DNA of 64,000 bases. Source: an uncultured Prevotella sp. (GTDB taxonomy: Bacteria; Bacteroidota; Bacteroidia; Bacteroidales; Bacteroidaceae). Numbering within the stretch: the stretch's first letter is position 1; each line of letters begins with the position of its first letter. The translations under genes and the position numbers were made by a program. Location of the stretch: positions 1-64,000 of the forward strand of contig CAMIVY010000009.1 of assembly GCA_946402275.1 (NCBI GenBank). The letters run 5' to 3'. Below are positions 1 through 8,179 of this stretch, one piece after another. The notes beneath the pieces were generated by a model that did no database searches, was not told the origin of the DNA, and saw nothing but the letters and a program-made list of their open reading frames with translations.

Positions 1-66
1 GAGAAAATTGAGCGCAATTTCAAAGCTTTGTCAAGTGGTGATTTATCATTGATCAGAAACCTATAA
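1..66 (+). CDS. C-terminal end of an unidentified protein (partial)
   Basis: The first bases read in frame 1 as a 21-residue tail ending SGDLSLIRNL and a TAA stop at 64-66. The fragment is too short to assign to a family, and its start lies outside the window. It is on the same strand as the nucleotidyltransferase gene that begins 11 bases later, so the two could be co-transcribed. Confidence 0.4.
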   Translation, partial: EKIERNFKALSSGDLSLIRNL

Positions 67-77
67 ATTCGAATTTT

Positions 78-578
78 ATGGTAACTTGTTTTGATGTATG
101 TGAGATTCTTGAAATGCTGTCTGAAGCATCTGTAAAGGTATTTTTGGACGGCGGTTGGGGTGTCGATGCACTTATAGGCAGAGAAACAAGAATACATAAC
201 GACATCGATCTGTTCGTAGAGAAGAAAGACTACGGTAAGGCCATATCCGTGATTACCTGGAAGGGATACAGAGAAGTTGTAATGGACTATACGACCGACA
301 GCCATACTGTCTGGAAAGATGACAACGGAAGAATAATCGATCTGCATTGTTTCGAATATGTCGAAGATGGAATTCTATATGACGGATACACTTTCCCAAG
401 CGAAACTTTCTCAGGTAAAGGAAAAATCGGGAATATTGAGGTGTTCTGCATAAACCCGGAGGCACAGGTACAGTTCCATCTTGGATATGAATACGATGAA
501 AATGATGTCCACGATGTTCTGTTGTTATGCAGAACTTTCAATCTTGAGATACCGGAGCAATATAAAACTCACATCTGA
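78..578 (+). CDS. Lincosamide-type nucleotidyltransferase (Lnu-like)
   Basis: A 166-residue protein with the nucleotidyltransferase signature of the small lincosamide-modifying enzymes: GGWGVDAL (about 25-32), then a conserved Arg and H-N-D-I-D-L-F (about 40-46) in which the two aspartates would bind Mg-ATP. Lnu enzymes of this size transfer an adenylyl group to lincomycin or clindamycin in the cytoplasm. Length and motif spacing fit that family. Related proteins of the same fold modify other small molecules or have no known substrate, so resistance is inferred, not shown. It stands 11 bases before a nucleoside phosphorylase gene on the same strand. Confidence 0.7.
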   Translation: MVTCFDVCEILEMLSEASVKVFLDGGWGVDALIGRETRIHNDIDLFVEKKDYGKAISVITWKGYREVVMDYTTDSHTVWKDDNGRIIDLHCFEYVEDGILYDGYTFPSETFSGKGKIGNIEVFCINPEAQVQFHLGYEYDENDVHDVLLLCRTFNLEIPEQYKTHI

Positions 579-589
579 TTCAATATGCT

Positions 590-1339
590 ATGATTACTGA
601 TAGTTATGATATTGAAACTGAACCAATGATCAATCTGTTTGATTTCTACGGCAGACGTGGAGATTTTGCAGATATATGCCTGATAATATTCTCGAAGGAA
701 ATTCATCGGCATTTACTTGATTCCTACGAATCTGAAATTATTGCAACTATGTCGGCTTGCAATGGCGACACGCATATCTATAAAACAACTTATAAAGGAG
801 TTACGATAACTTTCTACCTGTCAGGAATAGGTTCAGCAGTAGCATCCTCTCAATGTCATCTTGCAAGCTGGCTAACTGGAGCATCAAAGTTCATTATGTT
901 CGGTTCCTGTGGCAGTCTTGACCGTACAACCACACAAGGTAGATTTATCATACCGACACAAAGTTACAGAGGGGACGGGTGTTCATATTATTTTGCAGCA
1001 CCATCCGACTATATTGATATAGCCGCAAGCAAGGAACTTTCCATAATTTTCGACAAATTATCTGTACCATATATTACAGGTAAAATATGGACGACAGATT
1101 CGATGATCAGAGAAACAAAAGGACTTGTACGCAAACGTATGGAAGAAGGGTGCATCGCTGTAGAAATGGAATTGGCTGGAGTTCAATCTGTGTGCGACTT
1201 CTACAATTTGAAGTTGTATGCTTTTTTTGAAGCAGGTGACATTTTGGATACAAATGGATATGAAGCCAAAGGCTTGAACAATGCCAACCATAGTTTAAAC
1301 AAACTTTATATTGCTTTAGAAACGGCAACCTACATCTGA
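590..1339 (+). CDS. Nucleoside phosphorylase family protein
   Basis: A 249-residue protein of the PNP/uridine phosphorylase superfamily, which splits nucleosides with phosphate into base and pentose-1-phosphate. Visible marks are G-I-G-S-A (about 79-83), the phosphate/ribose-site segment FGSCGSLD (about 104-111), T-T-D-S (about 168-171) and the substrate-binding helix start VEMELAGVQSV (about 191-201), followed by an Asp in FEAGDILD (about 213-220). The exact substrate cannot be read from sequence. The ATG lies 11 bases after the upstream stop, so it is probably read with the nucleotidyltransferase gene. Confidence 0.75.
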   Translation: MITDSYDIETEPMINLFDFYGRRGDFADICLIIFSKEIHRHLLDSYESEIIATMSACNGDTHIYKTTYKGVTITFYLSGIGSAVASSQCHLASWLTGASKFIMFGSCGSLDRTTTQGRFIIPTQSYRGDGCSYYFAAPSDYIDIAASKELSIIFDKLSVPYITGKIWTTDSMIRETKGLVRKRMEEGCIAVEMELAGVQSVCDFYNLKLYAFFEAGDILDTNGYEAKGLNNANHSLNKLYIALETATYI

Positions 1340-1436
1340 AGTATATCAGAATTGTGAATTCCAATTTGCAGAACCAATATCATAATGCTTTCAGCAGTGA
1401 TTGAAATTACTCCGCTATTAAAATAATAATACTGAA

Positions 1437-2027
1437 ATGAAGATAGAACTATTTTCTAACGAAGATTTTGCTAAAGCCTTTCCTTTGGCAGCAGGCGCAT
1501 GGGGCGAATTTTATGCCGATGAACGGCATTGGTTTATCAATGCAGTAGCAGAGTACATCCTCCGCTATAACTACAGCAATCCCTCGCTGGCATTGAAAGC
1601 TGTGGGCGATGATGGTATGATTCATGGGGTGTTGTTTGCCAACTTCCATGATGACAAAGCAGATGTCAGTCAGTGGCGCGAGAACATTGAGGCACAGATG
1701 ACCGACCATGAGCGTGAACGTTTCCGTCTATTGGCCGACTATATGTTGGAGGTTGACGGGAAAACGGTACAGTGCATGAGTAACGGCGAAGTGAAACTAT
1801 CACTTTTCATCAGCAATCAGAAAGGATGTGGAAAAAAGTTGTTGCAGGAAATGATGGATAAGTTCCGGCACAGAGACCTGAGGCATCTATACCTTTGGAC
1901 CGACACCAGTTGCACCCACGAATATTACCCACAACATGGTTTCACACTGGTAAGTCAGTTCCTCAGCGAGGTCTATGACTCGTACGCTCCTGGCTATACC
2001 ACGTATATCTATAAGAAGGGCATATAA
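1437..2027 (+). CDS. GNAT-family N-acetyltransferase
   Basis: A 196-residue protein that resembles GNAT acetyltransferases: a strand with VKLSLFISNQKGCGKKLLQ (the acetyl-CoA-binding strand and helix, about 121-139) and a C-terminal segment with Y-Y-P-Q-H-G-F typical of the last motif. Such enzymes move acetyl from acetyl-CoA to an amine in the cytoplasm; the substrate is unknown. A disrupted SMR pump gene starts 10 bases downstream. Confidence 0.65.
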   Translation: MKIELFSNEDFAKAFPLAAGAWGEFYADERHWFINAVAEYILRYNYSNPSLALKAVGDDGMIHGVLFANFHDDKADVSQWRENIEAQMTDHERERFRLLADYMLEVDGKTVQCMSNGEVKLSLFISNQKGCGKKLLQEMMDKFRHRDLRHLYLWTDTSCTHEYYPQHGFTLVSQFLSEVYDSYAPGYTTYIYKKGI

Positions 2028-2037
2028 TCTGAGCATT

Positions 2038-2289
2038 ATGAAAGAATGGTTGTTCTTGATAGGTGCCATTGTCTTAGAGACATTTGCTACCACGATGCTG
2101 AAGTATTCGGAGCAGTTTACAAAACTTTTGCCAACAATCGGAATGTTAGCAGGTTATCTGCTCTCGTTTTACTGTTTAAGCCATGCCCTACGCACACTGC
2201 CCATCGGCATAGCATACCCTTTCACCTTTTGGGAAAGAATTAAGTTAACACCTCAATGTTTAACCGAGTTTAATAAACTGTCAGTATAG
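2038..2289 (+). pseudogene. Truncated SMR-family multidrug efflux pump (EmrE/QacE type)
   Basis: The first 60 or so residues match the SMR family closely: the membrane-embedded Glu of helix 1 is present (IVLETFATTMLKYSEQFT), followed by helix 2 and the start of helix 3 (LPIGIAY). Intact family members are about 105-110 residues with four helices. Here homology stops after GIAY (near 2215) and the frame continues as unrelated sequence ending FNKLSV. Helices 3 and 4 are therefore missing and the pump is very probably inactive. The start is the ATG at 2038 rather than in-frame codons inside the upstream gene. Confidence 0.75.
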
Positions 2290-2304
2290 TTTAAGCGAGT
2301 TTAA

Positions 2305-2350
2305 AATCCGTGCCAGTTTGACTTCAGCGATTGTCATTCTGGCACGGATT
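2305..2350. repeat. 12-bp perfect inverted repeat next to the SMR break
   Basis: AATCCGTGCCAG (2305-2316) and its exact complement CTGGCACGGATT (2339-2350) enclose a 22-base loop. It lies 90 bases after the point where SMR homology is lost and 110 bases before the Hsp20 gene. It could be a transcription stop or regulatory hairpin for Hsp20, or a scar of the event that broke the pump. A short open frame ending at 2428 runs through it, but I cannot support it as a gene. Confidence 0.5.
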
Positions 2351-2457
2351 CTTTCCATAGGCATGTACTTTGCTTATCTGTTAGTGAAAGCCGAAGCGAA
2401 AGCAGAGGCAATCAAGAACATACGTTAAACTAAAAGTATAATTAGGAGGTATTGATT

Positions 2458-2883
2458 ATGTTGAACGGATTAATGAAAAGCAACGGTTGGTTCCCAACGA
2501 TGTTTGATGATTTCTTTAACACTGATTTCATGCCTCGTGCCAATAGTACAGCACCCGCAGTCAATGTCAAGGAGAGTGAGAAGGCCTACACGATGGAGCT
2601 TGCAGCCCCTGGCATCAAGAAGGAATATTGCCGCGTAGGCATCAATGACGAGGGCAACCTCACCATCGCCATTGAGGACAAACAGGAACACAAGCATGAG
2701 GACAAGCACCATCACTATCTGCGCCGTGAGTTCAGCTACTCTAACTACGAGCAGAACTACGTATTGCCAGACGATGTGGTGAAAGACCAGATTTCTGCCA
2801 AGGTTGAGGACGGCATCTTGACCATCACCATGCCGAAGACCGAGCCGAAGGAGAAAGTCACCAAGGCCATTGAGGTCTCGTAA
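2458..2883 (+). CDS. Hsp20 / alpha-crystallin small heat-shock protein
   Basis: A 141-residue small heat-shock chaperone that holds unfolding proteins in the cytoplasm. The alpha-crystallin domain is clear: A-V-N-V-K-E near residue 35, MELAAPGIKKEY, and the closing strands VEDGILTITMPK followed by a Lys/Glu-rich tail. The start is fixed by an AGGAGGT at 2444-2450, seven bases before the ATG at 2458; such a strong ribosome-binding site is unusual in this phylum. The gene stands alone and is closed by a terminator 25 bases downstream. Confidence 0.92.
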   Translation: MLNGLMKSNGWFPTMFDDFFNTDFMPRANSTAPAVNVKESEKAYTMELAAPGIKKEYCRVGINDEGNLTIAIEDKQEHKHEDKHHHYLRREFSYSNYEQNYVLPDDVVKDQISAKVEDGILTITMPKTEPKEKVTKAIEVS

Positions 2884-2907
2884 CAGACATTGATTAACCG
2901 CATAGAG

Positions 2908-2942
2908 GGAGCAGCATCCGAGCGAAGGGTGCTGCTCCTTTT
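2908..2942 (+). terminator. Rho-independent terminator after the Hsp20 gene
   Basis: A 12-bp stem, GGAGCAGCATCC (2908-2919) with GGGTGCTGCTCC (2927-2938, one G-T pair), has a 7-base loop and is followed by TTTT. Confidence 0.85.
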
Positions 2943-3119
2943 AGTATATAATCGGCTATGTGACTAATGATTTTCGTGATTATACGGCTTCGGACAATCC
3001 TACCATTGGAGTTTAGATATTCATATGAAGTTATATCTGCCATTGTTAGGAAGCATTGAAAATTACTATAGATGAACTGTATGTTATCTAAAAAAGCTAT
3101 CATTAGAAAAGCATATTAG
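2943..3119. other. Non-coding stretch without recognised features
   Basis: AT-rich sequence between the Hsp20 terminator and the promoter/RNA region. The open frame on the minus strand here has no recognisable protein character, and I see no RNA gene. Confidence 0.4.
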
Positions 3120-3150
3120 GGATTTTCCTATCGAGTTATAGGAAAAATCC
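3120..3150. repeat. Hairpin GGATTTTCCTAT / ATAGGAAAAATCC
   Basis: Arms at 3120-3131 and 3138-3150 pair over 12 positions with one extra A, around the loop CGAGTT. It lies just upstream of the first of two promoter-like TAATTTTG boxes. It could act as a bidirectional terminator that insulates that promoter. Confidence 0.45.
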
Positions 3151-3174
3151 GTTTCATAAATGTGACATTATTAC

Positions 3175-3182
3175 TAATTTTG
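3175..3182 (+). promoter_or_regulatory. Promoter-like -7 box TAATTTTG (first copy)
   Basis: Matches the Bacteroidetes -7 consensus TAnnTTTG. The surrounding TTACTAATTTTGC recurs about 105 bases downstream, so this stretch carries two copies of a promoter-like module. No good -33 TTTG is seen. Confidence 0.4.
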
Positions 3183-3279
3183 CAGCAGAATTGGTGTCGA
3201 AAGGCACTATTTTGAGCATCATTGGCGTAAAAAACAACTGAAAAAGCTCTACTTCCTTGGCTTTATGGGTATTTTTTAC

Positions 3280-3287
3280 TAATTTTG
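3280..3287 (+). promoter_or_regulatory. Promoter-like -7 box TAATTTTG (second copy)
   Basis: Second copy of TTACTAATTTTGC, with a TTGG about 20 bases upstream as a weak -33 element. Transcription from here would begin near 3295 and run through the hairpin RNA at 3354-3490 into the protease operon at 3555. Confidence 0.5.
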
Positions 3288-3353
3288 CCGAGGAATTTGC
3301 CCGTAAAAGGGTGTGTTCTATAACATTGAGGGTTAAAATAGGAGCGTTATGCT

Positions 3354-3490
3354 TGTCTGATCGTTGTAAAGCCTGAGAAACTTAACAATAATAGCACAGA
3401 CGACGGCGTAATTAGCTTCCACGTTTAGCGTGGACTGCTATTACTGTGTCATGTGCTATTGGGATTTCTCAGGCCCCATCAACGAAAGAC
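3354..3490 (+). ncRNA. Long structured RNA, either a free small RNA or the leader of the protease operon
   Basis: Nested pairing covers about 135 bases: GTCT 3354-3357 with AGAC 3487-3490; TCGTTG 3361-3366 with CAACGA 3480-3485; GCCTGAGAAA 3371-3380 with TTTCTCAGGC 3465-3474; AATAGCACA 3390-3398 with TGTGCTATT 3452-3460; GTAATTAGC 3408-3416 with GCTATTAC 3437-3444 (one bulge); CCACG 3419-3423 with CGTGG 3429-3433. The result is one long rod broken by internal loops, with a 5-base tip. Order and register of the stems are consistent, so chance is unlikely. I do not recognise the family with certainty; a 6S-like rod or a Bacteroidales-specific RNA motif are possibilities. Confidence 0.6.
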
Positions 3491-3554
3491 GCGGAATCAG
3501 TTCACGCTTCTTTTGTGCCCCTAACAAAAGATACAGACTAAAAACAAATGGCAT

Positions 3555-4733
3555 ATGAGAAAACTACTTATGGGACTTCTATTATTGACAAGCTTGTCAA
3601 TGCTGGTGGTTGGGTGCAAAAGTGAGTCAACTAAGAAAACCCCTGAACAATTATTTGATGAATGTGCTTCAGGTGTAGTACTTATTTATTGCGAGTCTTA
3701 TCACTCTATAACTCTACCAACTGGACAAACAATGTATATGACGGGACTTGAAGAAAATGGCGATGCGGTGAATGTCACTACAGACAAGGAACTAATCAAA
3801 AGGAACTGTAATCGCATGTTCGGTACGGGATTCTTCATCGACAGCAAGGGTGACATCATGACGAACAGGCATGTCGTGAATGTCGCAATGGATGAGTTTG
3901 AGGCCCAAGAAAAGATTGTTGCATCATTACGTCGAGAACGCCAAACATACATTGATTCTATGGAAATGGCAAGACGAGCGTATGCTGAGTTGGAGGAGAA
4001 GAAAAAGGAATGCTATAGTCAGGATTTCTTTGGGAATGTTTACGTATCAAACCAAGAACTGCTTCAGAAGATAAATATTGTGATGGCCAATGTAGAAGAG
4101 AGGTTTAATGGGTGGAGGTATCTATGTGACTTCATCTCTGCCAATGCGAACCCACGAGCCATCAAGGTAAAGACCTATTCAAAACTTGGTATAGCCTATA
4201 ATAACACTCATGTTGAGGACTTTGATGACTTTTTGAAAGGTAATCCTTGCACCGTCCGTAAAATATCAAGACGCGAGGATGCAGACTTGGCAATCATACA
4301 ACTAAAGAAGAAGCAGACTCCAGAGCATGCACATGTGTTTGATGTCTCTGGAAAGGTTATGAAGGAAAAGGAAACAAAGTCCTTTGGTGACTACGTTAAT
4401 CAGATTTTCTTTGGCGAGACAGTAACCGAAGAGGTTGAAGCAGATGACCTGAAGATGGATCAACAACTCTATATGATAGGCTATAACCACGGTATTGCTA
4501 TAGCTCAGACCAGAGAAGGAATCAAAGCACAGATGACGAGCGGGAAGATTACCCAACTACCCGATGGCGTGAGATTACTCTACAGTATTCCAACGATGCA
4601 AGGGTCATCAGGAAGCCCCGTTTTTGACGAGGACGGAACTCTTAGGGGAGTTAACTTTGCCAAAGCTACCCTCAATGATGATTTCAACTTTGGCATCCCA
4701 ATGAATCTGATAAAAGACTTTTTGAAAGAATAG
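3555..4733 (+). CDS. Trypsin-like serine protease, lipoprotein
   Basis: A 392-residue protein with a lipoprotein signal (hydrophobic stretch, then VVG-Cys21), so it should be anchored in an envelope membrane. The protease triad is visible: His106 in TNRHVV, Asp244 in DADLAII, and Ser352 in QGSSGSP. The fold is the trypsin/HtrA type, but there is no PDZ domain after the protease. An unusual charged helical insertion (about 112-190) separates the His and Asp motifs. It is the first gene of a run of four on the same strand with gaps of 1-10 bases (protease, two zinc-ribbon proteins, secreted protein), which suggests a joint envelope function. Substrate unknown. Confidence 0.8.
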   Translation: MRKLLMGLLLLTSLSMLVVGCKSESTKKTPEQLFDECASGVVLIYCESYHSITLPTGQTMYMTGLEENGDAVNVTTDKELIKRNCNRMFGTGFFIDSKGDIMTNRHVVNVAMDEFEAQEKIVASLRRERQTYIDSMEMARRAYAELEEKKKECYSQDFFGNVYVSNQELLQKINIVMANVEERFNGWRYLCDFISANANPRAIKVKTYSKLGIAYNNTHVEDFDDFLKGNPCTVRKISRREDADLAIIQLKKKQTPEHAHVFDVSGKVMKEKETKSFGDYVNQIFFGETVTEEVEADDLKMDQQLYMIGYNHGIAIAQTREGIKAQMTSGKITQLPDGVRLLYSIPTMQGSSGSPVFDEDGTLRGVNFAKATLNDDFNFGIPMNLIKDFLKE

Positions 4734-4737
4734 TAAT

Positions 4738-5538
4738 ATGGAACAGACAAAGAAATGCCCTTATTGCGGCGAGGAGATATTAGCCGTAGCAAAGAAATGT
4801 AGGCATTGCGGTGAGTGGCTGGATGAGGACGTGAAGCCTGCTTCACATTCAGAACCACAACTTTCACAGCCAGAGCAAACAATTATGCCAAAGAGAAAAG
4901 GCATAAGTAAAGGAGTAATTATTGCCATATTAGTTCTACTGGCACTTGTTATTGGCGGCCTCATTATAATACCAGGCCATCAAAGCAAAGAAGATAGTAT
5001 GGCGCAGACAATTAAGGAAGATCCTGTCATCAACTTTGCTGAGCCAGAAGGAACTGAGGACGGAATGGTATATCATAGGAAGGAAAACGAACAGCCGACT
5101 CCTGAAATCGAGAAGCATGAAGATGTCATAGAGCAAGTTGACGCTGACACTGCTGTAATGGATAACTACGGTTCTGAAGAATATTTGAGTCGTGGAGAAA
5201 GTTACGAGAAGGGAATCGGTGTTGAAGAAAACCACGAAACAGCCTTCTACTACTATCAAAAGGCTGCTGAGACGGGTGATCCTGCAGCATTGAACAAAAT
5301 AGGTAATATGTATGCGCAAGGGAAAGGATGTGCCAAGAATCTGTCAAAAGCAGCTTCCTACTACCTTTCCGCTGCCGAAAAGGGCAATAAATATGCTCAA
5401 CATAATATTGCGTGGTGTTATTGGGATGGCATCGGTGTTGGGAAAAACCGAGATGCGGCGATAATGTGGATGCAGCGTTCTGCAGCACAAGAATATGAGA
5501 AAGCTAAAAAAGCATTAGAAACAATGGGAGTTGAATAA
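4738..5538 (+). CDS. Zinc-ribbon membrane protein with Sel1 repeats
   Basis: A 266-residue protein in three parts: an N-terminal zinc ribbon (CPYCGEEI...CRHCGEW, four Cys, about 7-27), one membrane helix (about 58-78), and a C-terminal block of about three Sel1-type repeats (about 145-262; pattern YxKGxGVxxNxxxAxxYYxKAAExG). Sel1 repeats form helical scaffolds for protein contacts. The ribbon should face the cytoplasm and the repeats the periplasm if the usual single-helix topology holds. It starts 4 bases after the protease stop and its ribbon is nearly identical to that of the next gene, so the two are related by duplication of that module. Confidence 0.75.
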   Translation: MEQTKKCPYCGEEILAVAKKCRHCGEWLDEDVKPASHSEPQLSQPEQTIMPKRKGISKGVIIAILVLLALVIGGLIIIPGHQSKEDSMAQTIKEDPVINFAEPEGTEDGMVYHRKENEQPTPEIEKHEDVIEQVDADTAVMDNYGSEEYLSRGESYEKGIGVEENHETAFYYYQKAAETGDPAALNKIGNMYAQGKGCAKNLSKAASYYLSAAEKGNKYAQHNIAWCYWDGIGVGKNRDAAIMWMQRSAAQEYEKAKKALETMGVE

Positions 5539-5539
5539 T

Positions 5540-6400
5540 ATGGAAGAGACAAAACGTTGCCCGTATTGTGGGGAAGAGATTCTTGCCGTTGCCAAGAAAT
5601 GTAAGCACTGTGGGGAGTGGTTGGAGCCTAAAGAGACTCCAAAGGTAAAGAAGCCATGTCCCATCTGCGGTGAACTTGTAGATGAAGGTCTCATAATCTG
5701 TCCACACTGCAAAGAACCCATGAATGAAGAGAAAGACAATGAGATAACAACTAATCCACATGTTCCAAAAACAATTGAATGTAATAAGGACTCTAATAAT
5801 GCAGAAGAAAGCATTCCTTACAAGTATTATATTCAGTTCGCATTTGGGGCAGTAATATTAGGAAACATTCTTTCCTTTGCAAATGATTTTGCTGAAGAAT
5901 ACACATCTGAAGTAGGTGGATTGGTAGGACAATTTGTAAGCTACGGTCGTGCTGTTCCATCATGGATAGGAGCTGTCCTTGATGGTATCGGAACGATATT
6001 TCTTTTATGGAACGTTGCTGACTGTATCAGGAGCCAAAAGAAAGCCGAAGGAGGAGATGATGATGCCACATCTCTTCTATTAAGAGCCCTTTCCATTTTA
6101 TATGTTGCAAGTAATATTATTGGTTGTTTTATGGAAGGAGGAATTCTACTGGTGCTTGGTATATTGCTCGTAATCCTAATGGCTATTAATGGATTTATTT
6201 TGAAAAATGAAAAGGATTCAATGCTTGTCAATATCGGCAAGGCATTCATTGCAAATGTCATTATCGCGTTTATCATTCTTAGAACTTTGTTGCGATCTGG
6301 TTATGACCCAACAATATATTTATGGTCAGCATTCCTAAGCAGTATTGTCTGGGTTTATGCTATATATACAGCGCATAAGTATCTTTTGAAAAACAAATAA
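5540..6400 (+). CDS. Membrane protein with two N-terminal zinc ribbons
   Basis: A 286-residue protein. The first ribbon (CPYCGEEI...CKHCGEW) copies that of the preceding gene; a second follows (CPICGEL...CPHCKEP, about 39-58). The rest holds four or five hydrophobic segments, so it is a multi-pass membrane protein. The start is the ATG at 5540, one base after the upstream stop; in-frame codons before it lie inside the upstream gene. Function unknown; double zinc ribbons of this kind usually mediate protein contacts. Confidence 0.7.
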   Translation: MEETKRCPYCGEEILAVAKKCKHCGEWLEPKETPKVKKPCPICGELVDEGLIICPHCKEPMNEEKDNEITTNPHVPKTIECNKDSNNAEESIPYKYYIQFAFGAVILGNILSFANDFAEEYTSEVGGLVGQFVSYGRAVPSWIGAVLDGIGTIFLLWNVADCIRSQKKAEGGDDDATSLLLRALSILYVASNIIGCFMEGGILLVLGILLVILMAINGFILKNEKDSMLVNIGKAFIANVIIAFIILRTLLRSGYDPTIYLWSAFLSSIVWVYAIYTAHKYLLKNK

Positions 6401-6409
6401 CGGTATATT

Positions 6410-7816
6410 ATGAAACAGTTACTATCAATTCTATTTGCATTGACACTATGCACAGCACCGTGTCAAGCTCAATTCGGTGGTCTCGGCGGTTTGCTCAAAG
6501 GAGCCAAGGCTGCTAATGATGCACGAAAAGCAAAGAAGAAGGCCCAGGAAGCATGGGGCAATACAAAAGTGAAAGACATCCATAGAGATGCCACCATCGA
6601 CACTGCCAGTGTCGAGTACAAGAAAGCTATGGCTGAAGCACAGCAACGGATGTACGAAAACAATCCTGAGCTTAAGAAACTTATGGAGATGCAAGGTGAT
6701 ACGGCAGCTTTGAAGAAGTACTACGAAGAAAAATACGGCGGTATGTCTCAGGAGGAGATGACCAGAAAAATGCTGGAAGAAGCGGGGATTGACTACGACA
6801 GCAAGGAGTTCCAGGATGCTTATACAAAAGCCCAGAGAATGTCGGGATTTCAGGACGATCCTGTTTTCAAGAAGATTATGGCAGAACAACGTCAGCCTAC
6901 TATGCAGGAAGCAACCTACCTGAATGAGAAGTATGGCACCAGTTTCGAATATGAAGGTATGGAGGCATACAATGACTCGGTAGGTGTCTTTGCTAATTTG
7001 GATGGCAAAATGAAACCCATGAGCATCACAAAACCAAAATCGATCACAGACGAGAAGCCCATTCCCGATTTCGGACAGGATGCTATAAAACAGTATGTCC
7101 AAAACTTTTTTACGTTTCTAAAGAAGCCTCTTGCAGACAGGGAGATTATTGATAGTGTCCAGAACTACATGATATACGACAACAGGCACGCTGACGAGCA
7201 GTTTAAGGGAACGGCAAGGTTCACACTTTACTCTAACCTTGAAACCAATATTCAAGAATTAAAAGTCAATGATTTCATTTCTCGCAAGATTTCTGACTTT
7301 ACAGAACCTATTGATCCCAAGAACATTTTTGTATTCAAGGTGAATAAAGGAATTGGATGCCGATACATGGAGTATATGTATTCAAAGATCAGCTATAAGC
7401 AGAGCGAGTTGATGGATTATATTAGCAAGCGTCTGGTCAATGAGGGGTACATCGATGCAAACATCAATCAGAAACTCTCCGATGACGAACTATTCAAAGC
7501 AATAGACAAGATGGAATTCCAATTCAAGGTTGGGAAACTCTTGGAGATGCGTCAGAATAAAGATAAGTTCTTATATACGAACATTATTCCTGCTGCCAAG
7601 AACGTAAGGATGTCATCCAATACTCGTAAGATTGGTCATGTGACAGCCCTTGATATTGCTATAGATGCAGAACCAGGAGAATATGCCTTCATAATTTGCA
7701 AGCCGGAAGTTGAGCAGTATTTTAAGCAGATGAAAGAAGAATCAGAAGACAAGGTCCTTCAGAATTTTGACATCTCAGCCCTGACTGAAGGAGCTTTTTT
7801 CTTCACCATCAAGTAA
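6410..7816 (+). CDS. Secreted protein of unknown function
   Basis: A 468-residue protein with a clear Sec signal peptide (MKQLL, hydrophobic core, cleavage likely after CQA near residue 20) and a Gly-rich mature start. The N-terminal third is helical and charged; the C-terminal half looks globular. I do not recognise a family. It is the last gene of the protease operon, 9 bases after the zinc-ribbon gene, and is followed by a strong terminator. A role as substrate or partner of the lipoprotein protease is possible but only suggested by position. Confidence 0.6.
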   Translation: MKQLLSILFALTLCTAPCQAQFGGLGGLLKGAKAANDARKAKKKAQEAWGNTKVKDIHRDATIDTASVEYKKAMAEAQQRMYENNPELKKLMEMQGDTAALKKYYEEKYGGMSQEEMTRKMLEEAGIDYDSKEFQDAYTKAQRMSGFQDDPVFKKIMAEQRQPTMQEATYLNEKYGTSFEYEGMEAYNDSVGVFANLDGKMKPMSITKPKSITDEKPIPDFGQDAIKQYVQNFFTFLKKPLADREIIDSVQNYMIYDNRHADEQFKGTARFTLYSNLETNIQELKVNDFISRKISDFTEPIDPKNIFVFKVNKGIGCRYMEYMYSKISYKQSELMDYISKRLVNEGYIDANINQKLSDDELFKAIDKMEFQFKVGKLLEMRQNKDKFLYTNIIPAAKNVRMSSNTRKIGHVTALDIAIDAEPGEYAFIICKPEVEQYFKQMKEESEDKVLQNFDISALTEGAFFFTIK

Positions 7817-7841
7817 CAGGCATTGCAATCTGAAATAATTG

Positions 7842-7871
7842 AGCGGTACGATCAAAACTGGTCGTGCCGCT
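7842..7871 (+). terminator. Terminator of the protease operon
   Basis: AGCGGTACGATC (7842-7853) pairs with GGTCGTGCCGCT (7860-7871, two G-T pairs) around AAAACT and is followed by ATTTATT. It separates the operon from the convergent XRE gene. Confidence 0.75.
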
Positions 7872-7897
7872 ATTTATTAATATACTTCACTCTCCTT

Positions 7898-8155
7898 CTA
7901 TTCTTTCAACAGTTCAGTCTTTATTATGATAGGCTTTCCACAGTGAGGGCAAATACCAAAAGAAGGAAGCAAGTCAACTTCATCACGAAAGAAATCACCG
8001 ACATTACACCCTATGACATCTGCTATACGTTGTAGGGTGTTGACTGTTGGGTTCCGACTAAGATTTTGGGAAAGGGTAACACGTGTGATTCCCATTTCAG
8101 CTGCAACTCGTTCTATCGTCCAGCCCTTTTCCTTTATTATTGACTTAACATCCAT
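7898..8155 (-). CDS. XRE-family helix-turn-helix regulator
   Basis: An 85-residue DNA-binding protein: HTH of the Cro/CI type (about 10-55; WTIERVAAEMGITRVTLSQNL) and a C-terminal two-Cys motif (CPHCGKP). The start is the ATG at 8155. A longer frame to 8182 would begin upstream of, and overlap, the promoter's -7 box (8180-8187), so it is unlikely. It is divergent from the nuclease/AAA+ pair, and similar ATGATT-AATCAT palindromes lie in both promoters, so it very probably represses itself and the neighbours. Confidence 0.8.
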   Translation of the reverse strand: MDVKSIIKEKGWTIERVAAEMGITRVTLSQNLSRNPTVNTLQRIADVIGCNVGDFFRDEVDLLPSFGICPHCGKPIIIKTELLKE

Positions 8156-8179
8156 ATGTATGATTTTAATATGTGCAGG

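Noticed and set aside
2340..2356. TGGCAC motif before Hsp20 as a sigma-54 promoter
   Set aside because: The -12 part is CTTT instead of TTGC at the required spacing, and the motif is fully explained as one arm of the 12-bp inverted repeat.
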